Made by a program: the position numbers and the translations under genes. The notes below the pieces were generated by a model. That model worked only from the letters and a program-made list of their open reading frames with translations, was not told the origin of the DNA and ran no database searches. A stretch of DNA of 64,000 bases from Acinetobacter sp. LoGeW2-3 (GTDB lineage: Bacteria; Pseudomonadota; Gammaproteobacteria; Pseudomonadales; Moraxellaceae), in the NCBI RefSeq assembly GCF_002688565.1, contig NZ_CP024011.1:806001-870000 (forward strand), given 5' to 3'. Position 1 is the first letter of the stretch, and each line of letters begins with the position of its first letter. This document shows, one piece after another, positions 56,372-64,000 of this stretch.

Positions 56372-57199
56372 TTAGCTCATTAAAGTACGGGCATTCAGAG
56401 GAGGAACCGGTGTCAGCGTTATGGCACGGATTTGTTCTAGTTGTTTAATCCATTGCTGGCTTTTCGCATCCGGCAATTGTCTGAGTACTTCAGCTACGGC
56501 ACCAAGCGATTGCTGGAAAGGAATTTGTTGACCTTGCTGTAGCGCATTTTGTGCCATTAATAGACGCAATTGAGCTTCTTTCAGTACTAAACCTCGTTGC
56601 ATTAACACCGTACTTGGCTGCTGTACAGCTTCAATTTGAATCAGGTTACGCCAGAAGGAGCCAGACTCCGCAGGTGTAGTACTGTGCTGGGCTTTTAGCT
56701 CTTTGGCGATTTCAGTATCCATCTGGCTAAGCAGATCTCGGATCTTGTTCTGCTGTACTAGGCGACCATTGATGAACTGTTGCAGCATCACCTGATCTTT
56801 GCTGAGTACGCTTTCCAGACTACCTCGCAAAGCCTGTGCAAGTGCATAATTCGGCAACTCCAGTTGCAGTTGACCGAGTTTTTCCAATGCTGTGCTGTAT
56901 TGCTGCTGTTGCAAAGCAAACTCAATCAGGCTGAGTTGCTGACGAACCAGCTCGACATCGTTCGATTCAGGAACAGTGATCGTCTGTGAGTTGGATGCAG
57001 CTGCTGCGCCTTGTCGTTGTTCAGCCATCTGCCGTTTAAGTGCAACGACATTGTCATTCAAGCTGGCATTTTGCTGTTGCAATAAATTGAAGCTGGAACT
57101 GAGTTCTGTATGGGCATGACGCAAGGTAAACAGGTCATAACTGATTTTCGCCATCCAGGCGACCGCGACAATGAACAGCACGATTAAAATTTTCTTCAT
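56372..57199 (-). CDS. hemX: HemX-like membrane protein
   Basis: A 275-aa protein with a single N-terminal membrane helix (ILIVLFIVAVAWMA) and a long periplasmic-type coiled coil (about 25-75) followed by a helical Gln/Leu-rich region. This is the layout of proteobacterial HemX, often labelled uroporphyrinogen-III methyltransferase although no methylase domain is seen. It overlaps the hemD stop in ATGA, so translation is coupled. Confidence 0.9.
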   Translation of the reverse strand: MKKILIVLFIVAVAWMAKISYDLFTLRHAHTELSSSFNLLQQQNASLNDNVVALKRQMAEQRQGAAAASNSQTITVPESNDVELVRQQLSLIEFALQQQQYSTALEKLGQLQLELPNYALAQALRGSLESVLSKDQVMLQQFINGRLVQQNKIRDLLSQMDTEIAKELKAQHSTTPAESGSFWRNLIQIEAVQQPSTVLMQRGLVLKEAQLRLLMAQNALQQGQQIPFQQSLGAVAEVLRQLPDAKSQQWIKQLEQIRAITLTPVPPLNARTLMS

Positions 57200-57975
57200 G
57201 AGTTCCCCAGTACTCGCTCCATTTCCCGTACGATAACATCACTGCTCAAGCTATCAAGTTGTATAAATTCAAATGCTGCAGCATGATGTTGACGGTATTC
57301 CCCTAGAATAGCAGCCAAACGTGGACCTAAAACCAAATAAATTCCTTTGCTGATCAGAGAAATATCCTGCTGCAACAGCTGTAACCAGTTTAGCCAACTA
57401 GCCTCACTACTCATCAGCACCACATAATGGTCATCTTGCTGTAATTGAGGCAAGAGCGCAGCCATAACCTGTTGTGACTGAACCGGACACTGACGTTGAT
57501 ACAACACAAAATTCAGCACCTCGGCACCCTGCTGACGCAAATGATCCATTATAAATAATCGACCACCTTCCCCGCGCCAGAAAGCTACAACAGCATTACT
57601 ATTAAGACCATCTAAAATTGGCAACTGCAGCATGCCTTCAGAGCTTTCAACTTCAGGCACATGACTTTGAATACCGTATTTCAGTAATGCCTGTTCCGTA
57701 GTTTTTCCTACAGCGATCCACTGGATATGAGTCAATGTAGCTACTTCAATACCCGTTTTTTCAAGATACTGCATACCGATCTGTACTGCAGTCGGACTCA
57801 CCACCACAATGACTTGAGCACGATTCAACTGTTGGTACAAGCTATTCAATTCTGCTGAATAAGGCTGTGCAATCAGCTCCAGTAAAGGCAATTCCACTAC
57901 CTGAATTTGTGCGGCCTGCAATTGTTGCGTGAGTCGGACAGCACGATCCTGAGGACGGGTATTAATAAACAGCAT
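57196..57975 (-). CDS. hemD: Uroporphyrinogen-III synthase
   Basis: Closes the linear tetrapyrrole to uroporphyrinogen III. 259 aa. Sequence conservation in this family is low. FINTRPQDRAVRLTQQLQAAQ and VVVSPTAVQIGMQYLE near 60, WIAVGKTTEQALLKYG, and LNFVLYQRQCP near 160 are recognisable. It lies between hemC and hemX with a five-base gap and a four-base overlap, which fixes the assignment. Confidence 0.92.
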   Translation of the reverse strand: MLFINTRPQDRAVRLTQQLQAAQIQVVELPLLELIAQPYSAELNSLYQQLNRAQVIVVVSPTAVQIGMQYLEKTGIEVATLTHIQWIAVGKTTEQALLKYGIQSHVPEVESSEGMLQLPILDGLNSNAVVAFWRGEGGRLFIMDHLRQQGAEVLNFVLYQRQCPVQSQQVMAALLPQLQQDDHYVVLMSSEASWLNWLQLLQQDISLISKGIYLVLGPRLAAILGEYRQHHAAAFEFIQLDSLSSDVIVREMERVLGNS

Positions 57976-57980
57976 GAATT

Positions 57981-58901
57981 TTATGAATACAAAGCTTTAA
58001 GCAGATCGCCCGCACCTTGGGCCAACAGATCCTGTGCTAGAGAAACACCCAGCTGTTCCGCTTGGTTTATCCCACCTTGTAATTGAGCTTTTAACAAGGT
58101 CGCACCATCTACACTACCCACACGACCTTCAATCGAGATTTGGCCCTCTTGCAATGTTGCATAACCCGCAATCGGCACCTGACAACCACCCTCCAGATAA
58201 GCATTAAAAGCACGTTCAGCACGGACACAGGCATCGGTTTCAGCATGTAGGAGTGGCAAGATCAAATCCAGTACAGCTTGGTCACCATCACGGCATTCAA
58301 GACCAAGTGCACCCTGCCCTACTGCAGGCAGACTAACTTCAGGCACAATAGTATGACGAATACGCTCTGCCAGCCCCAGACGTTTTAAACCGGCACTCGC
58401 AAGAATAATGGCATCGTACTGACCAGCATCGAGTTTTGATAGGCGTGTGCCGACGTTACCACGTAGATCAATGATCTCCAGGTCTGGACGTGCCTTCAAA
58501 ATCTGGCTCTTGCGACGTAGGCTAGAGGTACCTACTTTGGCACCTTGTGGCAACTCGTCAAAACTTGCGTAGGTATTAGAGACAAAGGCATCCAAAGGAT
58601 CTTCACGCTCGCAGATCACTGCCAGACTTAGGCCTTCAGGCAGAGCCATTGGCACATCTTTCATAGAATGCACGGCCAAATCTGCACGACCATCTAGTAA
58701 TGCAGCCTCAAGTTCTTTGACGAATAGACCCTTGCCACCAATCTTCGCCAGCGGTGTATCGAGAATTTTATCGCCCTGTGTCACAAAAGTGACCAACTCG
58801 ACCTGTAGGTCGGCATGCAATTCCTGCAGACGTGCACGGATATGTTCCGCTTGCCACAGCGCAAGAGGACTTTGTCGAGTTGCAATTTTCAGGGTCTTCA
58901 T
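57981..58901 (-). CDS. hemC: Porphobilinogen deaminase
   Basis: Joins four porphobilinogen units. 306 aa from [20 protein letters not shown]; 21 more open codons upstream are not used. The dipyrromethane cofactor Cys is in [11 protein letters not shown] (Cys240). [20 protein letters not shown] and [11 protein letters not shown] are conserved. It opens the hemC-hemD-hemX-hemY operon. No strong ribosome site is visible before the ATG. Confidence 0.97.
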   Translation of the reverse strand: MKTLKIATRQSPLALWQAEHIRARLQELHADLQVELVTFVTQGDKILDTPLAKIGGKGLFVKELEAALLDGRADLAVHSMKDVPMALPEGLSLAVICEREDPLDAFVSNTYASFDELPQGAKVGTSSLRRKSQILKARPDLEIIDLRGNVGTRLSKLDAGQYDAIILASAGLKRLGLAERIRHTIVPEVSLPAVGQGALGLECRDGDQAVLDLILPLLHAETDACVRAERAFNAYLEGGCQVPIAGYATLQEGQISIEGRVGSVDGATLLKAQLQGGINQAEQLGVSLAQDLLAQGAGDLLKALYS

Positions 58902-59008
58902 AAATTTCAAATACAGTGAATGAGAACAATAGTCTAAACTTAACCTGATCACTTTAAAATGCAAGTGAATTTATGCAAGATTCAACTGCAACCCGATCCC
59001 ATACGCAT

Positions 59009-59749
59009 TCAGAGCTTATGAATGCGTTCACGTAAAAATGGTAAATGGCGTCGACTCACTGCAAGTCGTTCATCCAGCTCACGGCAGCGCACCTGATACT
59101 GTCCTGAACTGACCACTTCCAGTCCATCCAGATAGTTTACAGACACCAGTGCATTGCGATGAATCCGGATAAAATTCTGGCCAAACTCCTGTTCCAAGTC
59201 CTTTAATGTTTCATCAATCAGGACACTGCCGTTTTTATGCCGTACCGTGACATATTTCTGGTCAGCCAGGAAATAGTAAATATTCTCCACAGGGACAAGC
59301 TCCACCCCGCGATAAGTCTTTGCCGCAATCTGATGGCGGCTGATATTGAGTTCTTCCATATTTTCTTTTTGTTTTAGTTGGCTCATCTGAGCTTGGGTAA
59401 GTTTGGTTAAATGCTCGAAAACCTGTGCTAACTCCTGTTGCATTACTGGTTTGAGCAAGTAGCCTTCTGCATTCGATTTGAACGCATCAAGCGCGTGGTG
59501 GTCATAGGCCGTACAAAAAACAATTGCCGGCATTGGGTCAAGCTGACGCAAATGTTGCGCGCAACGTAGACCGTCCATTTCGGGCATTTGAATATCTAAT
59601 AAAATGACATCGGGCTCGTGCTGATGGGCCAGATCAATCGCTTGCTGACCATGAGTGGCTTTCGCAACCACAGTATGGCCGAGCTGGCTGACCAGGCGTG
59701 CCAAGCGCTCTACGGCAAGTGGCTCATCATCACAGATTAGGATGTCCAT
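59009..59749 (-). CDS. algR: LytTR-type response regulator (AlgR-like)
   Basis: A 246-aa response regulator. The receiver domain (1 to about 120) has the acidic Asp7-Asp8, the phospho-acceptor Asp52 (LLDIQMP), the Thr in FCTAYD and Lys in LLKPVM. A LytTR DNA-binding domain (about 140-246) has ENIYYFLADQKYVTV and FIRIHRNALVSVNYL. AAGGAGG upstream is a strong ribosome site. The kinase is just upstream (57-base gap). AlgR of Pseudomonas controls twitching and alginate; the targets here are unknown. Confidence 0.92.
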   Translation of the reverse strand: MDILICDDEPLAVERLARLVSQLGHTVVAKATHGQQAIDLAHQHEPDVILLDIQMPEMDGLRCAQHLRQLDPMPAIVFCTAYDHHALDAFKSNAEGYLLKPVMQQELAQVFEHLTKLTQAQMSQLKQKENMEELNISRHQIAAKTYRGVELVPVENIYYFLADQKYVTVRHKNGSVLIDETLKDLEQEFGQNFIRIHRNALVSVNYLDGLEVVSSGQYQVRCRELDERLAVSRRHLPFLRERIHKL

Positions 59750-59805
59750 TTATCCTCCTTCAGTTAACCGCATGTCATTGTTGTCAAGTTAACTGCATTT
59801 TATTG

Positions 59806-60960
59806 TTATTTATACTGATATTGCATAACCGTCGTAAAAAGTCCCTTGCCGGCATACGTTCTAAAGGTCACAGTCGGGCCATAATAGGCCTTCAGGCGCT
59901 GTCGAACATTTTCAATTGCAATACCATTTCCCCGCTTTAATGCTGCATGATCCTGTGAATATGGGTTTGTTATAATAATATTAATTTGATTTTGCAGGAT
60001 TTCAATCAATACGCTTATCGTACTCTTTGTTAGAATTTTTTCAACTCCATGGAAAATACTATTTTCTAATAGGGGTTGTAAAGTCAATAATGGAATTTGG
60101 ACTTTTGAGTATAAGTCTTTGTTTTCTAGTTTCCATTCGACCTGCAAACGGTCACCAAGCCGGATCTGCTCAATTTCCAGATAACGTCGGCAAAGATCGA
60201 TTTCTTCCTGTAAGCTGACCAGCTTCAGTTCCTGAAAACTGGCACGAAACAGACGGGACAGATTGAGCAGCATCTGTTCTGCCTTGTCTGGATCAATGCT
60301 GATCAGGCTGATCGCGCTATTTAAACTATTAAATAAAAAATGCGGTTGAATCCGGGCCTGCATGGCCTGAATCCGTGAATTTAATTCACTATGATGCTGA
60401 CGCGTCCACTGCTCTCTTAAGTAAAGATAACGAAAACAAAATGTTCCTAAAAGAATACCAAAACTCAGGTGCATCCCGACCTGCTCGAAAGCAATTTTTA
60501 ATGTCAGATCATGAAAATTAAAATTGATACCAAAATGTATCAGAATGTTTAAACTGACCGTCGTTAGCAAAACGATCGCTTGTAATAATAAAAATCCGGT
60601 GATTAGCGCGGATTTGATCCCCATACGGTCAAAATACTGATGAAACAGTTCCACGCAAGCCGCGAAAGACAGTAACACCCAGTTGATATAGAGCATGTAT
60701 TGCAGCAGATGCATGAAATTGAGTGCTTGCCAGGATTGTGCTTCAGCTAGGCTTAGTACCAAAGCCAGAACATTCCCCCCTACAAACAGTTCCAGCAGAT
60801 AGCGCCAATTGCCAATCTGGCTAAAAAAATAAGAAGATTCTTGCTGCCCTATCGGATCTATAACAGATTGAGCAGATGGAACTTCGGCAACAGCCGTTGA
60901 ATTTGCTATACTCTTTTTCGTTCTACTGCTTTTAATCTTATTGAGCCGACATGACCACAT
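59806..60960 (-). CDS. algZ: LytS/AlgZ-type sensor histidine kinase
   Basis: Partner of the adjacent AlgR-like regulator. 384 aa, with about five membrane helices (63-172), a His-kinase region [19 protein letters not shown] (the H box of the LytS/AlgZ type) and an ATPase domain with [20 protein letters not shown] and [14 protein letters not shown]. The ATG at 60960 has GAGGAA seven bases upstream; no other ATG, GTG or TTG is in frame for over 50 codons. The start overlaps that of argH on the other strand by 10 bases. Confidence 0.88.
   Translation of the reverse strand: MWSCRLNKIKSSRTKKSIANSTAVAEVPSAQSVIDPIGQQESSYFFSQIGNWRYLLELFVGGNVLALVLSLAEAQSWQALNFMHLLQYMLYINWVLLSFAACVELFHQYFDRMGIKSALITGFLLLQAIVLLTTVSLNILIHFGINFNFHDLTLKIAFEQVGMHLSFGILLGTFCFRYLYLREQWTRQHHSELNSRIQAMQARIQPHFLFNSLNSAISLISIDPDKAEQMLLNLSRLFRASFQELKLVSLQEEIDLCRRYLEIEQIRLGDRLQVEWKLENKDLYSKVQIPLLTLQPLLENSIFHGVEKILTKSTISVLIEILQNQINIIITNPYSQDHAALKRGNGIAIENVRQRLKAYYGPTVTFRTYAGKGLFTTVMQYQYK
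60904..60912 (+). promoter_or_regulatory. Extended -10 promoter of argH
   Basis: TGCTATACT is an extended -10, 38 bases before the argH ATG. It lies inside the algZ coding region on the other strand. The -35 is weak. Confidence 0.5.
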
Positions 60961-62381
60961 CTTCTAATTCCTCAAATCCATCACAAGCCCAGACTTCGGG
61001 TATGTGGGGCGGTCGTTTCTCTGAAGCGACTGATGCTTTTGTAGCTGAATTTACAGCATCTGTACAATTTGACCAACGTTTTTATAAACAAGATATTGCG
61101 GGTTCAATTGCGCATGCAACCATGCTTGCAAAAGTAGGCGTGCTGACTGAACAAGAACGTGATGACATCATTGAAGGCCTGACTGCGATTAAAGCAGACA
61201 TTGAAGCAGGTAACTTTGAATGGCGCATTGACCTTGAAGATGTGCACATGAACATTGAGTCACGTCTGACTCAGCGCATCGGCATTACAGGTAAAAAACT
61301 GCATACTGGCCGTAGCCGTAATGACCAGGTGGCAACCGATATCCGCCTTTATGTCCGTGATGAAATCGATGCCATCCTAAAATTATTGGAAAAATTACAA
61401 AAAGGCATCCTGGGTCTGGCAGCGAAAAACACCAATACCATCATGCCTGGCTTTACTCACCTACAAACTGCACAGCCTGTGACTTTTGGTCATCACTTGA
61501 TGGCTTGGTTTGAAATGCTGGTACGTGACTCTGAGCGCCTGATTGACTGCCGTAAACGTGTCAACCGTATGCCGCTTGGTTCTGCTGCTTTAGCGGGTAC
61601 AACTTATCCAATCGACCGTGCATACACTGCTGAACTTCTAGGTTTTGAAGCCGTAGCTGAAAACTCACTGGATGCGGTATCTGACCGTGACTTCGGTATT
61701 GAATTCAATGCAGCGGCATCCTTGATCATGATGCACTTGTCTCGTATGTCTGAGGAAATGATTCTGTGGACATCTGCACAGTTTAAATTCGTAAACATTC
61801 CAGACCGTTTCTGTACTGGTTCTTCAATCATGCCACAGAAGAAAAATCCGGATGTGCCTGAACTGATCCGTGGTAAAACTGGCCGTGTGTATGGCGACCT
61901 GATGAGCCTGTTAACACTGATGAAAAGCCAGCCTTTAGCGTACAACAAAGACAACCAGGAAGACAAAGAACCATTGTTTGATGCGATTGATACCGTTCGT
62001 GGTTCATTGATGGCATTTGCTGACATGATTCCTGCACTGGTTCCAAATATTGAAATCATGCGTGAAGCAGCACTTCGCGGTTTCTCAACTGCGACTGACC
62101 TGGCAGATTACTTAGTGAAAAATGGTGTGGCCTTCCGTGATGCACACGAGATTGTTGGTAAAGCCGTTGCGCTTGGTGTTCAAGAAGGTAAAGACCTGTC
62201 TGAATTGACACTTGAACAGCTGCGACAGTTCTCCGACCTGATTCAGGCAGATGTATTTGAAAAAGCTTTAACACTAGAAGCCTCTGTGAATGCGCGTAAC
62301 CACATTGGTGGTACTGCCCCTAATCAGGTTGCAGCAGCGATTGAACGTGCTTATACACGTCTGGAAAAACTTTACGCTTAA
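60951..62381 (+). CDS. argH: Argininosuccinate lyase
   Basis: Last step of arginine synthesis: argininosuccinate to arginine and fumarate. 476 aa. The signature [11 protein letters not shown] lies at 290-300 and the flexible-loop Ser is included. [26 protein letters not shown] and [10 protein letters not shown] are conserved. The first 17 residues are a Ser/Asn/Gln-rich extension before MWGGRFSE; a start at that Met (18) is an alternative. It is divergent from algZ with overlapping start regions. Confidence 0.97.
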   Translation: MTTSSNSSNPSQAQTSGMWGGRFSEATDAFVAEFTASVQFDQRFYKQDIAGSIAHATMLAKVGVLTEQERDDIIEGLTAIKADIEAGNFEWRIDLEDVHMNIESRLTQRIGITGKKLHTGRSRNDQVATDIRLYVRDEIDAILKLLEKLQKGILGLAAKNTNTIMPGFTHLQTAQPVTFGHHLMAWFEMLVRDSERLIDCRKRVNRMPLGSAALAGTTYPIDRAYTAELLGFEAVAENSLDAVSDRDFGIEFNAAASLIMMHLSRMSEEMILWTSAQFKFVNIPDRFCTGSSIMPQKKNPDVPELIRGKTGRVYGDLMSLLTLMKSQPLAYNKDNQEDKEPLFDAIDTVRGSLMAFADMIPALVPNIEIMREAALRGFSTATDLADYLVKNGVAFRDAHEIVGKAVALGVQEGKDLSELTLEQLRQFSDLIQADVFEKALTLEASVNARNHIGGTAPNQVAAAIERAYTRLEKLYA

Positions 62382-62410
62382 TTGCGCCATCTTAAATTCG
62401 GAGTATTGAT

Positions 62411-62680
62411 ATGTCTCGACAAGTATTTTGCCGTAAGTATCAAAAAGAAATGGAAGGCTTAGACTTTGCACCGTTCCCAGGTACAAAGGGTGAGGAACTG
62501 TTTGACACTGTCTCTAAACAGGCTTGGCAGGAATGGCTGAAGCATCAGACTACGCTAATCAATGAAAAGCGTTTAAACGTGTTTGAAGCAGATGCGAAAA
62601 AGTTCCTTGAAGAACAACGTGAGAAGTTCTTTAACAATGATGAATCATTGGAAAAAGCTGAAGGTCTAAAGCCTGAGTAA
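62411..62680 (+). CDS. YggX-family Fe(2+)-trafficking protein
   Basis: An 89-aa member of the YggX family, associated with protection of Fe-S clusters from oxidation. It starts [19 protein letters not shown], with the conserved Cys7, then [20 protein letters not shown] and [16 protein letters not shown], and has an acidic C-terminus. It follows argH by 29 bases and is probably in the same transcript. A structured non-coding region follows. Confidence 0.95.
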   Translation: MSRQVFCRKYQKEMEGLDFAPFPGTKGEELFDTVSKQAWQEWLKHQTTLINEKRLNVFEADAKKFLEEQREKFFNNDESLEKAEGLKPE

Positions 62681-62703
62681 TTTTTAGAGCATTGCTCTAA
62701 AAA
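62681..62703. repeat. Hairpin directly after the yggX stop
   Basis: TTTTTAGAGC and GCTCTAAAAA form a 10-bp stem around ATT, starting at the base after the stop codon. The T run is on the left arm, so it is not a classical terminator on +, but it could stabilise the 3' end of the mRNA. Confidence 0.6.
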
Positions 62704-62704
62704 T

Positions 62705-62772
62705 TACGCAAGACAAGCGAAGCGCGTAGTTTCAAATGTCATAAAGAAGTCTGAAAAGGCTCCTTTATTTTT
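62705..62772 (+). ncRNA. RNA-like unit A of tandem array
   Basis: TACGC (62705-62709) pairs with GCGTA (62724-62728), with AAGACAA (62710-62716) as a one-sided bulge and GC-GAA-GC as the inner hairpin. A terminator-like stem follows (AAAGAAGTCT with AGGCTCCTTT, loop GAAA, then ATTTTT, 62743-62772). Expression is not known. Confidence 0.5.
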
Positions 62773-62839
62773 CTACAAGACAAGGACAAAGTCCGCGTAG
62801 GCAAGCATTTAAAAAGGGTCTCTAAAGAGGCCCTTTTTT
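62773..62839 (+). ncRNA. RNA-like unit B of tandem array
   Basis: CTAC (62773-62776) pairs with GTAG (62797-62800) around AAGACAA (62777-62783) and an inner hairpin GGAC-AAA-GTCC. The terminator is AAAAAGGGTCTCT with AGAGGCCCTTTTTT (62811-62839). The inner stem is longer than in unit A and of different sequence. Confidence 0.5.
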
Positions 62840-62863
62840 ATGATTAGCACTGCTCCGCCACGC

Positions 62864-62930
62864 CGCAAGACAAGCAGCTATGCTGCGCGTAAGCTTTAAT
62901 TTAAAAAGAGTCTCTTCTGAGGCTCTTTTT
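62864..62930 (+). ncRNA. RNA-like unit C of tandem array
   Basis: CGC (62864-62866) pairs with GCG (62887-62889) around AAGACAA (62867-62873) and the inner hairpin GCAGC-TAT-GCTGC. The terminator is AAAAAGAGTCTC with GAGGCTCTTTTT (62903-62930). Confidence 0.5.
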
Positions 62931-62959
62931 TATTATTGCCGTTGTTCCGAATACCACTT

Positions 62960-63018
62960 AAGACAAGAACGCCACAAAGATCAACATCTGAAAAAAGACT
63001 CTCTTTTAAGACTTTTTT
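62960..63018 (+). ncRNA. RNA-like unit D (degenerate) of tandem array
   Basis: AAGACAA (62960-62966) is present, but no clear inner hairpin follows. The terminator-like end AAAAAAGACT ... AGACTTTTTT (62991-63018) is imperfect. It is probably a decayed copy. Confidence 0.4.
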
Positions 63019-63483
63019 CTAATTTCACAATCCACTTTCCCATCCAAAAAAGAAAAGTAGCGCAAATAATTGAATGAAATACCTAAAATCTCTTTCTTTT
63101 AGCCATCTATTTTCTAGTAAATAGATCAGATTCACTGTCGATCAACTCACTACTCAGATCATAAGTTTGAGGATCAACTCTTCTTAAATATTTCTTTTTA
63201 TATGAACTCAATTTATTGTAAATATGAAGCTTTACTAATCAATGAAATGTAATATATACGTTTTATATACTTTATTTAAAGGATTTAAGCATTGGCTTTA
63301 TTGAAATTAACTTATTCATTTGTTTCAAAATAATGGATTGTAAACAGCAGATACAAGCCACTATAAAAAACGCAACATTACACTACAAGAATGTACATGA
63401 ATTAAAAAATGGAATTCCTATAATAGCAACTAAGAGGATGGCAACATCTTTGTATAATAGCGATAAATATCCCCGATTTCATC
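63019..63483. other. AT-rich non-coding region
   Basis: No convincing gene. A weak hairpin ATCTATTT/AAATAGAT lies at 63105-63126. A -10-like TATAAT at about 63456 lies shortly before a terminator-like hairpin at 63484. A 70-aa open frame at 63333-63545 has no ribosome site and runs through that hairpin, so it is not called. Confidence 0.4.
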
Positions 63484-63516
63484 CCAGTTCTTCCCCCAAA
63501 GGCTGGGTATTTTTTT
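63484..63516 (+). terminator. Terminator-like hairpin, possible small-RNA end
   Basis: CCCAG (63484-63488) pairs with CTGGG (63504-63508), followed by TATTTTTTT. No gene ends here on the + strand. A TATAAT about 30 bases upstream makes a short transcript possible. Confidence 0.4.
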
Positions 63517-63542
63517 GCCTGAAATTTGCTTACATATCCCCA

Positions 63543-63570
63543 TAAAAAAAAGCCCCAATGGCTGGGGCTT
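63543..63570 (-). terminator. Terminator of pgsA
   Basis: On the minus strand AAGCCCCA pairs with TGGGGCTT around GCCAT, followed by seven or more Ts, just after the pgsA stop. Confidence 0.9.
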
Positions 63571-63584
63571 GATTCAATATTTAA

Positions 63585-64000
63585 TTAGGGCTGTTTCAGA
63601 TATGGCCAAGCTGCTTTCAGGTAGATAAACATCGACCACAAGGTGAGTACTACGGCGGTATACAGCAATGCATAAGCCAGCATATCCAGCGGACGCCAGT
63701 TGAGCAAGAATACAGTAATTGCGATCATCTGGAAGGCGGTCTTGTATTTGCCAACAGTAGACACCGCCACACTGGTACGTGCACCGAGTTCCGCCATCCA
63801 TTCACGTAAAGCTGACACCGTAATTTCCCGCGAGATAATCACAATTGCAGCAAAGGCCATGGAAATCGAAGGCTGCCATTGCACCAGTACAATCAGCGCA
63901 GCTGCCACCATGAGCTTGTCTGCCACCGGATCCAGGAATCGACCAAAAGCTGAAGTCTGGTTCAGTGTTCTCGCCAGATAGCCATCAAACCAGTCCGTTA
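63585..64000 (-). CDS. pgsA: CDP-diacylglycerol--glycerol-3-phosphate phosphatidyltransferase (partial)
   Basis: Makes phosphatidylglycerol phosphate in the inner membrane. The start lies beyond the right edge; 138 codons are visible. The CDP-alcohol phosphotransferase signature D-G-x2-A-R-x8-G-x3-D-x3-D is complete (DGYLARTLNQTSAFGRFLDP, then VAD). It is followed by membrane helices (KLMVAAALIVLVQW, FAAIVIISREITVSAL, YALLYTAVVLTLWSMFIYL) and ends AAWPYLKQP. It is convergent with the array region. Confidence 0.93.
   Translation of the reverse strand, partial: TDWFDGYLARTLNQTSAFGRFLDPVADKLMVAAALIVLVQWQPSISMAFAAIVIISREITVSALREWMAELGARTSVAVSTVGKYKTAFQMIAITVFLLNWRPLDMLAYALLYTAVVLTLWSMFIYLKAAWPYLKQP

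Noticed and set aside
62705..63018. Tandem AAGACAAG units considered as a CRISPR array
   Set aside because: Only seven or eight bases are constant, spacing is uneven (67-93), and each unit ends in a terminator-type hairpin. CRISPR repeats are 20-40 bases and nearly identical, and no cas gene is near.
63333..63545. 70-aa open frame in the AT-rich region before pgsA
   Set aside because: No ribosome site, random-looking composition, and its 3' half runs through a terminator-like hairpin.

Overview
The window reads as chromosomal DNA of an Acinetobacter-type gammaproteobacterium (Moraxellaceae). The support is the AT-leaning composition, a two-domain polyphosphate:AMP phosphotransferase of the kind known from A. 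johnsonii, a gspN-gspC-gspD block, the hemC-hemD-hemX-hemY run beside an AlgR/AlgZ-type pair and argH, and many small secreted proteins of no recognised family. The species cannot be resolved by eye. No prophage, insertion sequence, rRNA operon or CRISPR array was found.

Layout. 1-6.4 kb: recC (cut by the left edge), a small conserved gene, pap, and an FFLEELY-type gene. 6.7-12.4 kb: a small orphan gene, the ubiquinone operon ubiE-ubiJ-ubiB, a patatin-like lipase and a small membrane protein. 12.4-19.3 kb: tex, ompR-envZ (with hairpin-rich, repeat-like DNA between them) and an acetate/succinate CoA-transferase. 19.3-32.7 kb is an accessory-looking stretch: small secreted proteins, a FrnE-like oxidoreductase, dodecin, two short genes below the usual ORF cut-off (21378-21536 and 21805-21984), a 474-aa orphan, an outer-membrane-like protein, an RTDR-repeat protein, htpG, an LprI-like protein, OmpW, an Na+/H+ antiporter-family permease, an alpha/beta hydrolase, a DUF4442 protein and a glycine-zipper lipoprotein.

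32.8-47.1 kb is the core information-processing block, all on the minus strand. In transcription order it is tRNA-Thr(TGT), tRNA-Tyr, tRNA-Gly, tRNA-Thr(GGT), tuf, tRNA-Trp, secE, nusG, rplK, rplA, rplJ, rplL, rpoB, rpoC. The order is as in E. coli except for the tRNA-Trp between tuf and secE. The leaders carry strong hairpins, and a palindromic repeat sits between rpoB and rpoC. 47.1-64 kb: trpE, gph, an FHA-domain protein, type II secretion genes gspD-gspC-gspN, an H-NS-like gene, a thioesterase, hemY-hemX-hemD-hemC, an AlgR/AlgZ-type pair, divergent argH, yggX, a 900-bp non-coding region and pgsA (cut by the right edge).

The best candidate for something undescribed lies just after yggX (62705-63018). 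It is a run of four RNA-like units on the + strand. Each starts with AAGACAA and ends in a terminator-like hairpin. In three units AAGACAA is followed by a small hairpin whose bases differ between copies while pairing is kept, as expected of a structured RNA. Other leads are gspC interrupted at a run of eight C, a secreted protein with three RTDR repeats, a two-gene unit with an 18-bp perfect palindrome at its promoter, and an inverted repeat enclosing TATAAT upstream of ompW.
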